64,000 nt of DNA, from the NCBI GenBank assembly GCA_964653285.1, contig CAZZEX010000007.1, positions 1 through 64,000 of the forward strand, in the 5' to 3' direction. Numbering within the stretch: position 1 is the first letter of the stretch; every line of letters begins with the position of its first letter. The notes under the pieces were generated by a model that saw only the letters and a list, made by a program, of their open reading frames with translations, searched no databases and had not been told where the DNA came from. This document shows positions 17,586 through 25,650 of the stretch, piece after piece. Origin of the DNA: CAZZEX01 sp964653285 (GTDB taxonomy: Bacteria > Chloroflexota > Anaerolineae > B4-G1). Position numbers and translations under genes: made by a program.

Positions 17586-17901
17586 GACCGCTACATGTCG
17601 CGGTGTTTTAGTATTGACCTCCATATGTAGGGGGTAGGCAGTAGACACAGGTTTATCCAGACCCCAATTTGCTAAGAGCCTGTCCGAATAGAGATGCGGA
17701 GTTACATAGCGACCATTCGGCTGGACTTCAGGATAAGTGTGGGGAGTAGAACGAGGGAAATTGGCACCTACCATAGCAGGGCAATGGCAACAGGTGGTTG
17801 TGTCTGGCGTCTGATCGAGAAGGCTATACCCTACCCTTAGCCGGGTAAAGGGTCATGTTAGCTCCATTCTGAGATTAACGCTGACGGTCACGCGTCAACG
17901 C

Positions 17902-17935
17902 AAGCCGTGGCTTCTTAAGCCACGGCTTTGCTTTG
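17902..17935 (+). terminator. Terminator-like hairpin before recX
   Basis: AAGCCGTGGCTT and AAGCCACGGCTT pair perfectly around CTT (17902-17928), followed by TGCTTTG. It ends only 17 bases before the recX start, so it could attenuate recX or mark the end of an upstream transcript. Confidence 0.65.
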
Positions 17936-17951
17936 TCAATGCTGATGTATT

Positions 17952-18617
17952 ATGGCAGGAACGATTACGGCGCTGCGATTTCAGAAGCGCAACAAGAATC
18001 GTGTCAACGTCTACATTGACGATCAATTTGCCTTTGGACTGGCCGCTATTGAGGCGGCACATCTTCGGGTGGGTCAGACGCTGAGCGATGACGATGTAGC
18101 CCGACTACAAATGCAGGATGAAGTTGAGCGAGCCTATGAGCGCGCACTTAACTTCCTATCGTACCGTCCTCGCAGCGAGGCTGAGATACGCCGCAATTTG
18201 CGCAAGAAAGACGTGGAGGATGAGATTGTCGGAGTGGTAGTCAAACGCCTGACGCGGGCTGGGCTGTTGAACGATCGGGAGTTTGCCCGCTATTGGGTAG
18301 AAAATCGACTGCAATTCAATCCCCGAGGAACACGTGCACTGCGCCATGAATTGTGGGAAAAAGGGGTCCCTGCTCCTATCATCGCCGACATGCTGGCAGA
18401 CTTCGACGAAGAGGCCACGGCCCGTAAGGTAGCAGAGGCCGGTGTGCGCCGATTGGCACACCTCGAACCTCGTGATTTCCGCCGGAGATTGGGGGCGTAC
18501 CTGGCGCGCAGGGGCTTCTCATACGCGGTGATTGAGCCACTGATTGAGGAAATGTTGGAGGCGGTGTGCTGCGAGGCTTTATCCAACATCGAAAGCGAGG
18601 AAAAGAGTAATGGGTGA
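17952..18617 (+). CDS. recX: Regulatory protein RecX
   Basis: 221-aa modulator of RecA filaments. Three-helix repeats typical of RecX: ERALNFLSYRPRSEAEIRRNL, ARYWVENRLQFNPRGTRALRHELWEKGVP and RRLGAYLARRGFSYAVIEPLIEE. It starts with the usual basic segment GTITALRFQKRNKNRVNVYIDD. Its end overlaps the rny start by 8 bases. The ribosome-binding site is weak. Confidence 0.95.
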   Translation: MAGTITALRFQKRNKNRVNVYIDDQFAFGLAAIEAAHLRVGQTLSDDDVARLQMQDEVERAYERALNFLSYRPRSEAEIRRNLRKKDVEDEIVGVVVKRLTRAGLLNDREFARYWVENRLQFNPRGTRALRHELWEKGVPAPIIADMLADFDEEATARKVAEAGVRRLAHLEPRDFRRRLGAYLARRGFSYAVIEPLIEEMLEAVCCEALSNIESEEKSNG

Positions 18618-20142
18618 ATGGGTGATCACGGTAATAGTAGCGATTCTGGCGTTGACTGTGGGATTCTGGCTAGGCTCCTTGGCCCGGCGTTACGTTGCTC
18701 GGGACAGGATTAGAAAGCAGCAGCAGCAGACCGAGCAACTGCTGGCGAAAGCAGAGAAAAAGGCCAGTGAGACCATGCTGGCTGCCAAGGACGAAGCGCT
18801 CAAGACTCGGAACAAGGTTGAGCAGGAACTGGAGCGGCGTCGCGCAAGCCTCCGGCGGGAGGAGGAACGTCTGCAGCGACGGCGCGAGAAGATGGACCAC
18901 ACTCAGGAGCGGTTGCAACAGCAGGAACAAGCCCTCAGCAAGCGTCAAGGCGCCCTGGACAAGCGGCGCAACCAAGTAGAGCGGCTGCGTCAGGAACAGA
19001 TGGAGACGCTGGAGCGGGTGGCCGGATTGAGCCGCGAGGAAGCCAAACAGGAGCTTTTGAAGGTTGTTGAGGAGGAGACTCGGCAGGATATGGCGCGGGT
19101 GATCCACCAAGCGGAGGTTGAGGCCAAGGATGAGGCTGATACACGCGCCCGCAAGATTATCACTTACGCTATCCAGCGCATGGCAAGTGAGCAGGTGGCC
19201 GAGTTAACGGTCTCCACTATCCCGTTGCCCTCCGATGATATGAAGGGACGCATCATCGGCCGCGGTGGGCGCAACATCCGTTCCTTCGAGAAGGCAGCCG
19301 GCGTGGACGTGGTGGTAGATGATACGCCTGAGGCAGTCACCATCTCCTGCTTCGACCCGGTGCGTCGCGAAATCGCCCGTAGAGCGATGGAGCGGTTGGT
19401 GGTAGACGGACGCATCCACCCTGCGCACATTGAGAAGATAATTAAGGATAGCCGGAAAGATGTCGAACGTATCATCCGCGATGAGGGCGAGCGAGCGGCC
19501 TACGAGACTGGCGTTCCTGGGCTGCATCCCGAGATCGTTAAACTGCTGGGGCGGCTTAAATTCCGCACCAGTTACGGACAGAATCAGCATGCTCACGCCA
19601 TTGAGTCGGCCAAACTGGCAGGCATGATCGCAGAGGAACTTGGGGCCGACGCCGAGGTTGCCCGCGCTGGAGGGTTGCTGCACGACATCGGCAAGGCAGT
19701 GGACTTTGAGACGGAAGGGACACACGCGCGCATTGGGGCCGAAATCTGCCGGCGCTACGGCATTCCGGAAGAAGTGGTGCACTGTATAGAGTCTCACCAC
19801 CACGAAGTGGAGCAGAACTCTATTGAGGCTGTCATCGTCGAGGTTGCTGATGCCATCTCTGGTGCCAGGCCGGGGGCACGCCGCGAGAGTCTGGAACTCT
19901 ACCTCAAGCGTATCCACGCCCTGGAAGAAATCGCCAGTTCCTTCCAGGGGGTGGCGGAGTCCTATGCCATTCAGGCCGGCCGCGAGATTCGGATCATTGT
20001 CAAACCTGATGAGATTGACGACCTGGCGACCACCCGACTCTCTAATGACATCGCCAGAAAACTCGAGGAGAGTATGGAGTATCCGGGGCAGATCAAGGTA
20101 ACGGTGATCCGTGAGGTGCGGGCGGAAGTGTATGCAAAGTAG
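18610..20142 (+). CDS. rny: Ribonuclease Y
   Basis: 510-aa membrane-anchored endoribonuclease that starts mRNA decay. N-terminal membrane segment (4-26), a long coiled coil rich in Q, E, R, K (to about 185), KH domain (STIPLPSDDMKGRIIGRGGRNIRSFEKAAGVD) and HD domain with HAHAIESAKLAGMIAEE and LLHDIGKAVD. I chose ATG 18610 because MGEWVITVIVAILALTVGFWLG is the typical start and upstream codons would lie within recX. The gene ends at 20142, and the opposite-strand peptidase stop begins at 20143. Confidence 0.97.
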   Translation: MGEWVITVIVAILALTVGFWLGSLARRYVARDRIRKQQQQTEQLLAKAEKKASETMLAAKDEALKTRNKVEQELERRRASLRREEERLQRRREKMDHTQERLQQQEQALSKRQGALDKRRNQVERLRQEQMETLERVAGLSREEAKQELLKVVEEETRQDMARVIHQAEVEAKDEADTRARKIITYAIQRMASEQVAELTVSTIPLPSDDMKGRIIGRGGRNIRSFEKAAGVDVVVDDTPEAVTISCFDPVRREIARRAMERLVVDGRIHPAHIEKIIKDSRKDVERIIRDEGERAAYETGVPGLHPEIVKLLGRLKFRTSYGQNQHAHAIESAKLAGMIAEELGADAEVARAGGLLHDIGKAVDFETEGTHARIGAEICRRYGIPEEVVHCIESHHHEVEQNSIEAVIVEVADAISGARPGARRESLELYLKRIHALEEIASSFQGVAESYAIQAGREIRIIVKPDEIDDLATTRLSNDIARKLEESMEYPGQIKVTVIREVRAEVYAK

Positions 20143-21303
20143 TTACGGCAAGTACGCCCGCGGATTCTGCTGGGTGCCGTAGTAACGCACCTCGAAGTGC
20201 AAATGCGGGCCAGTGGACCGCCCGGTGCTGCCCACCGCGCCGATGACTTGCCCACGCTCTACCGCCTGCCCTGAGAAGACGTAAATATTGCTCAGATGGG
20301 CATAGTAAGTGGCAAAGCCATTGACGTGATCAATCACGATCAGGTAGCCATAACCTACGTCGGTCCAACCAGCGAAACTGACGAAGCCGCCATCGGCCGC
20401 CAGTACCGCACTGCCCGTGGGAGCCCCAATGTCAATCGCCCGGTGGCCGTACCAGTACCCCTGTGTGATCATGCCCAGCACGGGCCACTGGAATCGCCCT
20501 GTACCACGGGCACCTTCAGGGACGGCCCCCGCGTACGTGGTGACCACTTTAGGTACATAAGGTTTCTCGCCCCCTGGTACAATGAGCCACATCCCCTCCA
20601 CAATTGAGTAGCCTGGGGGCTCCAGGTGATTGTACTCGCAGGTAGCAATTGCCTCGGGCTCTACGTTGTACTCTTCGGCGATGGATTCCAGTGTGTCACC
20701 CTCGGCGACATTGTGGTAGGCCCCGTCAATGGGCAGGATGGTCACTTCCTGGCCAATCCGCAGCAAGTCGGGGGCGTCCTCAATGGCTGGGTTTGCCCAA
20801 CTGATCGTGGTAGGCTGTAAGCCGAAGAGAACTGCAATGGATTGGACGGTGTCACCTGTCTGGACAGAGTATGTGACGACATCCATGCGCGGGCGCTCGG
20901 GGATGATGGTGTGCGGTTGAGCCAGCCGGGCAACGGCTCTGCTGCTGCTGGAAGGAACTCCACCGTTTTGCCCGTTGAACTTGGCCAGTACGTCCTCTAC
21001 CGTCTTCTCGTTTCCCCCATCCCCGGCGGAGATGGGCATGGCAGGCATAGGTGAACGGGAAGCAGCCTGCGCTGGCCATTCGATGCTGCTCAGCCCGATG
21101 GCCATGATTGCCACGGTAATGACTGCCAGGTGTGCGCTGGCACGTGTGAACAGCGGACGCCAGCCACGCCAATCGCCGGTCAGGCGGTAGATCGTGGTCG
21201 CCAGCCAGGCAAAAGCGCGCGGGAGCCCGTCCTCGAACCAACGGCGGGGGGAATGTCCTCTCGTCGTGTTGGACGGCCCGGCATTGCGTTGTAGCAACTG
21301 CAT
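20143..21303 (-). CDS. LysM/M23 cell-wall endopeptidase, copy 1
   Basis: 386-aa predicted envelope protein. One N-terminal membrane segment (SAHLAVITVAIMAIGL), two LysM motifs (TYSVQTGDTVQSIAVLFGLQPTTISWANP and YHNVAEGDTLESIAEEYNVEPEAI) and a C-terminal M23 domain with the Zn site H-x3-D (HRAIDIG) and HLHFE. It should bind and cut peptidoglycan outside the membrane, or act as an activator if inactive. ATG 21303 has AGGAGAAACG in front; longer upstream frames lack this. Very similar in order and motifs to the gene upstream (21338), so the two are a tandem duplication. Confidence 0.92.
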   Translation of the reverse strand: MQLLQRNAGPSNTTRGHSPRRWFEDGLPRAFAWLATTIYRLTGDWRGWRPLFTRASAHLAVITVAIMAIGLSSIEWPAQAASRSPMPAMPISAGDGGNEKTVEDVLAKFNGQNGGVPSSSSRAVARLAQPHTIIPERPRMDVVTYSVQTGDTVQSIAVLFGLQPTTISWANPAIEDAPDLLRIGQEVTILPIDGAYHNVAEGDTLESIAEEYNVEPEAIATCEYNHLEPPGYSIVEGMWLIVPGGEKPYVPKVVTTYAGAVPEGARGTGRFQWPVLGMITQGYWYGHRAIDIGAPTGSAVLAADGGFVSFAGWTDVGYGYLIVIDHVNGFATYYAHLSNIYVFSGQAVERGQVIGAVGSTGRSTGPHLHFEVRYYGTQQNPRAYLP

Positions 21304-21337
21304 CGTTTCTCCTGCCCGATGTGTGCGAATCCCCCCG

Positions 21338-22564
21338 CTATGGCAGGTAGGCCTGCGGGTCCTGCGGCACGCCGTTGTGCCGAATCTCGAAATGGAGGTG
21401 AGGGCCAGTAGACCAGCCGGTGCTACCGCAGTAGCCGAGTAACTGGCCCTGATAGACTGCCTGCCCGCATCCCACAACGATGTCACTGAAGTGACCGTAG
21501 CGGGTGACGAAGCCATTGCCATGGTTGAGTTCGACCAAAACCCCGTAACCGCCATTCCATCCCGCTATGGTCACTACGCCGTTGTCCGCAGCATATAGGG
21601 GATCGCCCAGCCGGCAGGCGTAATCTAACCCAATGTGCGTTGGATTGCGCGGGTCGTGGAAGTACCATCCCGAGACGCGGGAACTGCCGGTGGGGAGGAT
21701 GAACCAGCCATTGGCGCCAGGCCCGGTAAACGTCACGCCGCTGCAGACCCCCCAACTCCACTGGGATGCCCCGGCTACGGGATATGTGGGGCGTGGCGGT
21801 GTCCAGACCACTTCCTCTCCCTTGCCACCAGGCACAACGAGCAGTTGTCCCTCACGCAGTTGCTCTCCCTCTTCAAGATCGTTCCACTCGTTGTACAGAA
21901 CTGCTGGCTCTACCTCGTAGTCGGCCACGATACTCACCACTGTCTCCCCCTCGCGGACGGTGTGATATACACCATCCACCGGGGGGACGAAAATCTCAAT
22001 CCCCGGCTGGATGAGCCATGGGGCGTCTTTAAGGCCTTCACGGTTACTCCAGACGATCGTCTCTGGGGTCAGGCCAAACCGAGCAGCGACGTCGAAGATG
22101 TTATCACCTTGCTGGATGATGTAGGTGATCACTTGTGCCCGCGGTCGCTCCGGGAAGGTGGTGTGAGGGATGGGCAACCGGGCAACTATGTCCGCGTCAG
22201 GGGCATGAGGCCGATCAATGAGTAGAGGTGGGGTGGGCAGCGGCGGCGTCTCCGGCTCTGTGGAAGAGGCCATCTTGAAAGAAGACCCCACGTCGGCGTT
22301 GGACGAGCTGTCTACGGCGGCCCGTGGTGTCGGAATTCCTACGCCACTGAAGACGATAGTGATCAAAGCGAGAGCGATGATACTAAGGTGGGCAGTAGCG
22401 CGGGTCAAGAAGGGGCGCTTGGTGCGCCAATCCACACAAGTGCGCCAGACTGTAGTCACGCACCAGGTCACAAAGCGCAGGGAAATGGGACGCGAGCGAG
22501 AGGGGGCAGCGACTACCGTATGGCGCTCCCTTTCGACAGAGATCGGGAGTGGTGATTTATTCAT
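21338..22564 (-). CDS. LysM/M23 cell-wall endopeptidase, copy 2
   Basis: 408 aa, same architecture as its neighbour: N-terminal membrane segment (TAHLSIIALALITIVFSGVG), two LysM motifs (TYIIQQGDNIFDVAARFGLTPETIVWSN; YHTVREGETVVSIVADYEVEPAVLYNEW) and an M23 domain with HIGLDYA and HLHFE, ending QAYLP like copy 1. A 35-base gap separates the copies, so they are probably cotranscribed. ATG 22564 is preceded by AGGTC. Confidence 0.92.
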   Translation of the reverse strand: MNKSPLPISVERERHTVVAAPSRSRPISLRFVTWCVTTVWRTCVDWRTKRPFLTRATAHLSIIALALITIVFSGVGIPTPRAAVDSSSNADVGSSFKMASSTEPETPPLPTPPLLIDRPHAPDADIVARLPIPHTTFPERPRAQVITYIIQQGDNIFDVAARFGLTPETIVWSNREGLKDAPWLIQPGIEIFVPPVDGVYHTVREGETVVSIVADYEVEPAVLYNEWNDLEEGEQLREGQLLVVPGGKGEEVVWTPPRPTYPVAGASQWSWGVCSGVTFTGPGANGWFILPTGSSRVSGWYFHDPRNPTHIGLDYACRLGDPLYAADNGVVTIAGWNGGYGVLVELNHGNGFVTRYGHFSDIVVGCGQAVYQGQLLGYCGSTGWSTGPHLHFEIRHNGVPQDPQAYLP

Positions 22565-22874
22565 TGGGCTTGACCTGAGGTCATGCAACAATAGTCGCTA
22601 GTACTCCGCCACACTGATTCTAATAGCCTGTCATTCTGAGGAGCGAAGCAACGAAGAATCTCGTTCTGGGCAAACAAGCATTTCTCTATGGAGACAATAT
22701 GCAAACAATGAAATTCTTCGCCTCCGCTGCGCTCCGGCTCAGCAATGACGGACATATCATTTCTACTGTGGTGGTGCGCTACCCTCGCAAATCATTATAC
22801 CACTAAAGAGATAGGATGACAACTTCTACCTGCCACACCGGATATAGGTCAAAGGCTTGAGTGAAGAGCCCAGA
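22565..22874. other. 310-base intergenic region with a palindromic repeat element
   Basis: Non-coding apart from the inverted element at 22629-22752. The rest is AT-rich and probably carries the promoter of the M23 pair, which I could not place with confidence. Confidence 0.5.
22629..22752. mobile_element. MITE-like element with terminal inverted repeats
   Basis: Left end TGTCATTCTGAGGAGCGAAG...CGAAGAATCT and right end, read inverted, TCCGTCATTGCTGAGCCGGAGCGCAGCGGAGGCGAAGAATTTC match along about 35 positions with small gaps. The roughly 45-base centre has no coding capacity. This GTCATT-CTGAG-GAGCG-AAG-GAAGAAT text is a repeat type I know from several bacterial phyla. Confidence 0.65.
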
Positions 22875-23483
22875 CTAGCGGCGAGCAGATGCCTCCTGAG
22901 CCAGCAGGCGGCAGAGTATAGGGACTGCCGCCTCGACAGCCCGGGCACGGTGGCTGATACGATTCTTCTCCACCTGCGGCAGTTGGGCCATCGTGCAGCC
23001 GTAATCGGGCAGGTAGAAGGCCGGATCATAACCGAAGCCTCCTCGTCCTGCTGTCTCAAAGGCAATCAGCCCTTCGCATACTCCCTCGGCGCTATAGAGT
23101 TCCCCGACGAGCGTGGCAATGACAACCACGCAGCGGAACCGGGCTGTGCGTTGCCCCCAGGGCACGTCGCGTAATTGCGCTAGCAGCGCCGCTACTCGAT
23201 CGGCGTCGTGTCCCGGAGCGTAGCGAGCAGAGCGAACACCAGGAGCACCGTCCAGAGCATCCACCTCAAGCCCCGAATCGTCAGCCAATGTGAGCAGACC
23301 AGAGGCACGCGCGTAGGCCAGAGCCTTTTGACGGGCGTTATCGGCGTAAGTAGTGCCGTCCTCCGGGACCTCCACCTGTAGGCCGAGTTCAGGCGGGAAA
23401 CAGAGTCTTGCTTTCAAAGGCGCAAGCAGGAACCGGAACTCGCGCACTTTACCTAGGTTCTGAGTGGCGATGAGGAGTTTCAT
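22875..23483 (-). CDS. rdgB: XTP/dITP diphosphatase (RdgB/HAM1 family)
   Basis: 202-aa house-cleaning enzyme that hydrolyses non-canonical purine NTPs to NMP and PPi. Motifs: LIATQNLGKVREF near the start, GTTYADNARQKALAYA, LADDSGLEVDALDGAPGVRSARYAPG, GRGGFGYDPAFYLP and ISHRARAVEA. Start ATG 23483 has GGAG upstream at 13 bases; a TTG six codons further upstream overlaps that GGAG. Stands alone on this strand. Confidence 0.96.
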   Translation of the reverse strand: MKLLIATQNLGKVREFRFLLAPLKARLCFPPELGLQVEVPEDGTTYADNARQKALAYARASGLLTLADDSGLEVDALDGAPGVRSARYAPGHDADRVAALLAQLRDVPWGQRTARFRCVVVIATLVGELYSAEGVCEGLIAFETAGRGGFGYDPAFYLPDYGCTMAQLPQVEKNRISHRARAVEAAVPILCRLLAQEASARR

Positions 23484-23604
23484 AGCAGTGTATTTCTCCA
23501 ATATAACCTTAGCACAAGTTGGCTATTTGGGCAACTGCTGGCGACCAGGTGCGGATTTTCCGACCTGCTCCAGACCATTTTATGTATACAAAGGCCAAAA
23601 AATC

Positions 23605-23633
23605 TTGACTATAGGAGATGATTGTGTTATAAT
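23605..23633 (+). promoter_or_regulatory. Strong promoter for the DUF177-rpoD operon
   Basis: TTGACT (23605-23610), 17-base spacer, TATAAT (23628-23633). This is among the closest matches to consensus in the window. The leader to the DUF177 start is about 138 bases and contains a hairpin. Confidence 0.8.
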
Positions 23634-23705
23634 ATATACGCTTTATGAACTGCTGATGGCCTCGCCAGGTCGGGTAACAATTAATAAGGGCGGGCAACTA
23701 AGAGT

Positions 23706-23738
23706 CTATCCGAAAAGTCGCTAGCACTTCTCGGATAG
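23706..23738 (+). promoter_or_regulatory. Hairpin in the DUF177-rpoD leader
   Basis: CTATCCGAaAAGT pairs with ACTTcTCGGATAG (core arms 23706-23713 and 23731-23738) around CGCTAGC. There is no T run, so it is more likely a structured leader or repeat than a terminator. Confidence 0.45.
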
Positions 23739-23777
23739 GTACTCAGAAGTGGCCGTGAAGAGCCTCTTGAGCCTGCT

Positions 23778-24278
23778 ATGATTCGTTTCGACGTTTCTGC
23801 TCTTACCAAGGCTCGGCTTGGTACGTCGCTTACCCTGAATGTGGACACAGGGCCCCAGAGCCTGACCGACCTGAATGTCCGTTTTCTCCACGGAACCGTC
23901 CAGGTGGTTCGTGTACAAGGCGGTTTGCTTGTTCGAGGCACTGTGGAATCGCAACTGGGGCTAGAGTGTGTCCGCTGTTTAGAACCCTTCGTTCTCCCTA
24001 TCACCCTAGAGCTGGAAGAGACGTTTCGGCTACCGGGAGCAGGCCCGAGGCCAGATGTATCCTATGCAGTGGGCAATGACGGCTGGCTTGACCTAGCTCC
24101 CCTGCTGCGTGAGCAAGCGTGGGTAGCCATCCCAATGAAACCCCTCTGTAGCCCCGATTGTAAAGGATTATGTCCACAATGTGGCACAAATCTCAACCTC
24201 GAATCGTGTACGTGTGAGAGCATGAGGCTTGATCAGCGGCTGGCATTGCTAAAAGACCTGTTGCAGCCGAGAGAATGA
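23778..24278 (+). CDS. DUF177 (YceD-like) protein
   Basis: 166 aa. YceD family, linked to 23S rRNA accumulation and normally next to rpmF. Typical parts: VQVVRVQGGLLVRGTVESQLGLECVRCLEPF, VDLAPLLREQ-like WLDLAPLLREQAWVAIPMKPLCSPDCKGLCPQCGTNLN with its four Cys, and the basic C-terminus. Here rpmF (L32) does not follow; rpoD does after 13 bases. The start is inferred from ATG 23778 with a GAGCCT stretch before it; the ribosome-binding site is weak. Confidence 0.85.
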   Translation: MIRFDVSALTKARLGTSLTLNVDTGPQSLTDLNVRFLHGTVQVVRVQGGLLVRGTVESQLGLECVRCLEPFVLPITLELEETFRLPGAGPRPDVSYAVGNDGWLDLAPLLREQAWVAIPMKPLCSPDCKGLCPQCGTNLNLESCTCESMRLDQRLALLKDLLQPRE

Positions 24279-24291
24279 ATTTAGGAGACCT

Positions 24292-25452
24292 ATGGATGTA
24301 GTTGGGGAACTGTTGGATAAGGCAGAAATTCAGGGCTACCTGACTACGGAAGACATTCTGGACTTGTTGCCGGAGGCCGAGGAGATCCTGGATCAACTGG
24401 AGGAAATCTTCATCTCGTTGCACGAAGCAGGGATCGAAGTGTTCAATGACAAGGAAGATGCTGAGGCTGGGGAAGAGCAGGCACTAAGCGTTACGGTCAA
24501 TGGATACGAGACGAACGATGATGGAAACGGCGATTTGAGTGGAATCTCCAGTGACGACACAGTGGGTTTGTATCTTAGGGAGATGGCCCGCGTACCCCTT
24601 CTAACGATCGAAGAGGAGGTTCGGCTGGCCAAGACCATCGAAGCAGGACGCAGGGCTCAGGAGATTCTGAGTAACGATGGGTCTGACCCAGCGAAGAGCG
24701 AGGAACTCGAGCAACAAGTGGATGAAGGACTGGCCGCGCGTGATCATCTGATCAAGGCCAACACTCGTCTGGTGGTCAGCATCGCCAAGAAGTACATGGG
24801 ACGTGGTGTGCCGTTCTTGGACCTGATCCAGGAGGGCAACCTGGGTTTGATGAAGGCGGTGGCGAAGTTTGACTACAGCCGTGGGTATCGCTTCAGCACC
24901 TACGCCACGTGGTGGATCCGCCAGACGATCACACGGGCGATTGCTGACCAGGGACGTACGATCCGTGTGCCAGTTCACATGTCAGATCGCATCCGCAGGC
25001 TCTACAACACGGCCCGAGCATTTGAACAAGAGCATGGTCGCCGACCGACGCCGGAGGAGATAGCGGCTGAGATGGACATAGAGCCGCGCAAGGTGCAATG
25101 GATGCTTAGGGTCTCGTGGCGGCCGCTGAGCCTGGAGCGACCGGTTGGCGAGGACGAGGAAAGCGAACTAGGAAGTTTTATTGAGGACGAGACGACCCCC
25201 ATGCCGACGCAGAGCGCCTATCAGCACCTGCTCGGTGAAAAGGTCGAGGAGATGCTGGCTACGCTGAACCCGCGTGAGGCGCGTATCCTGCGGCTCCGCT
25301 TTGGGCTCATCAACGGGCGCAGTTACACGCTTGAGGAAGTCGGCCAGAAGTTTGGGCTCACGCGGGAGCGCATCCGGCAGATCGAGGGCAAGGCGCTGCG
25401 CCGCCTGCGCCATCCCCGCCGTAGCCGCCAGTTGCGGGACTATTTGGGCTAG
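24292..25452 (+). CDS. rpoD: Primary RNA polymerase sigma factor
   Basis: 386-aa housekeeping sigma-70. A short acidic N-terminus (about 90 aa, region 1.1-like) precedes region 1.2 (DDTVGLYLREMARVPLLTIEEEVRLAK), region 2 (DLIQEGNLGLMKAVAKFDYSRGYRFSTYATWWIRQTITRAI), region 3 (GRRPTPEEIAAEMDI) and region 4 (LRLRFGLINGRSYTLEEVGQKFGLTRERIRQIEGKALRRLRHP). Start ATG 24292 follows AGGAG. A strong terminator ends it at 25574. Confidence 0.97.
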   Translation: MDVVGELLDKAEIQGYLTTEDILDLLPEAEEILDQLEEIFISLHEAGIEVFNDKEDAEAGEEQALSVTVNGYETNDDGNGDLSGISSDDTVGLYLREMARVPLLTIEEEVRLAKTIEAGRRAQEILSNDGSDPAKSEELEQQVDEGLAARDHLIKANTRLVVSIAKKYMGRGVPFLDLIQEGNLGLMKAVAKFDYSRGYRFSTYATWWIRQTITRAIADQGRTIRVPVHMSDRIRRLYNTARAFEQEHGRRPTPEEIAAEMDIEPRKVQWMLRVSWRPLSLERPVGEDEESELGSFIEDETTPMPTQSAYQHLLGEKVEEMLATLNPREARILRLRFGLINGRSYTLEEVGQKFGLTRERIRQIEGKALRRLRHPRRSRQLRDYLG

Positions 25453-25573
25453 TGTAGTGGACGTAGCACTCCATTGTTTCGTTATGATGATGTGCAACCT
25501 GCCGTGGCGGGCAGAGGAGGAGGCTCCCTGTCCGCGATAGGCCATCGCCCCCTTCCGGCCTCACGGCAACACA
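25453..25573. other. Structured gap between rpoD and its terminator
   Basis: The region contains a hairpin CGGGCAG...CTGTCCG with an inner GGAG/CTCC pairing (about 25505-25535) and GGCC-rich pairings (25540-25562) before the terminator. It could be a structured 3' UTR or a small RNA; I recognise no known family. Confidence 0.35.
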
Positions 25574-25601
25574 CCGCCAGCCTCGCTGGCGGTTTTCGTT
25601 T
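25574..25601 (+). terminator. Rho-independent terminator after rpoD
   Basis: CCGCCAGC-CTC-GCTGGCGG (25574-25592) followed by TTTTCGTTT. Confidence 0.9.
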
Positions 25602-25650
25602 ATCGCACCCTGTGTTAAAATATATCTCACGCCCTCAAGGAGGAACGCCG

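Larger units (their letters stand above)
17390..17951. other. 562-base intergenic region between recA and recX
   Basis: Lower GC than its surroundings; no coding frame has family resemblance. It holds an imperfect 20-base inverted repeat (17543-17585), a CGCTtCTC..GAGaGCG hairpin near 17462-17481 and a terminator-like hairpin at 17902-17928. Confidence 0.6.

Noticed and set aside
21304..21555. Longer N-terminus for the M23 copy 1 gene
   Set aside because: ATG 21303 has a strong AGGAG site and a typical membrane-anchor start; the extension lies in the 3' end of copy 2.
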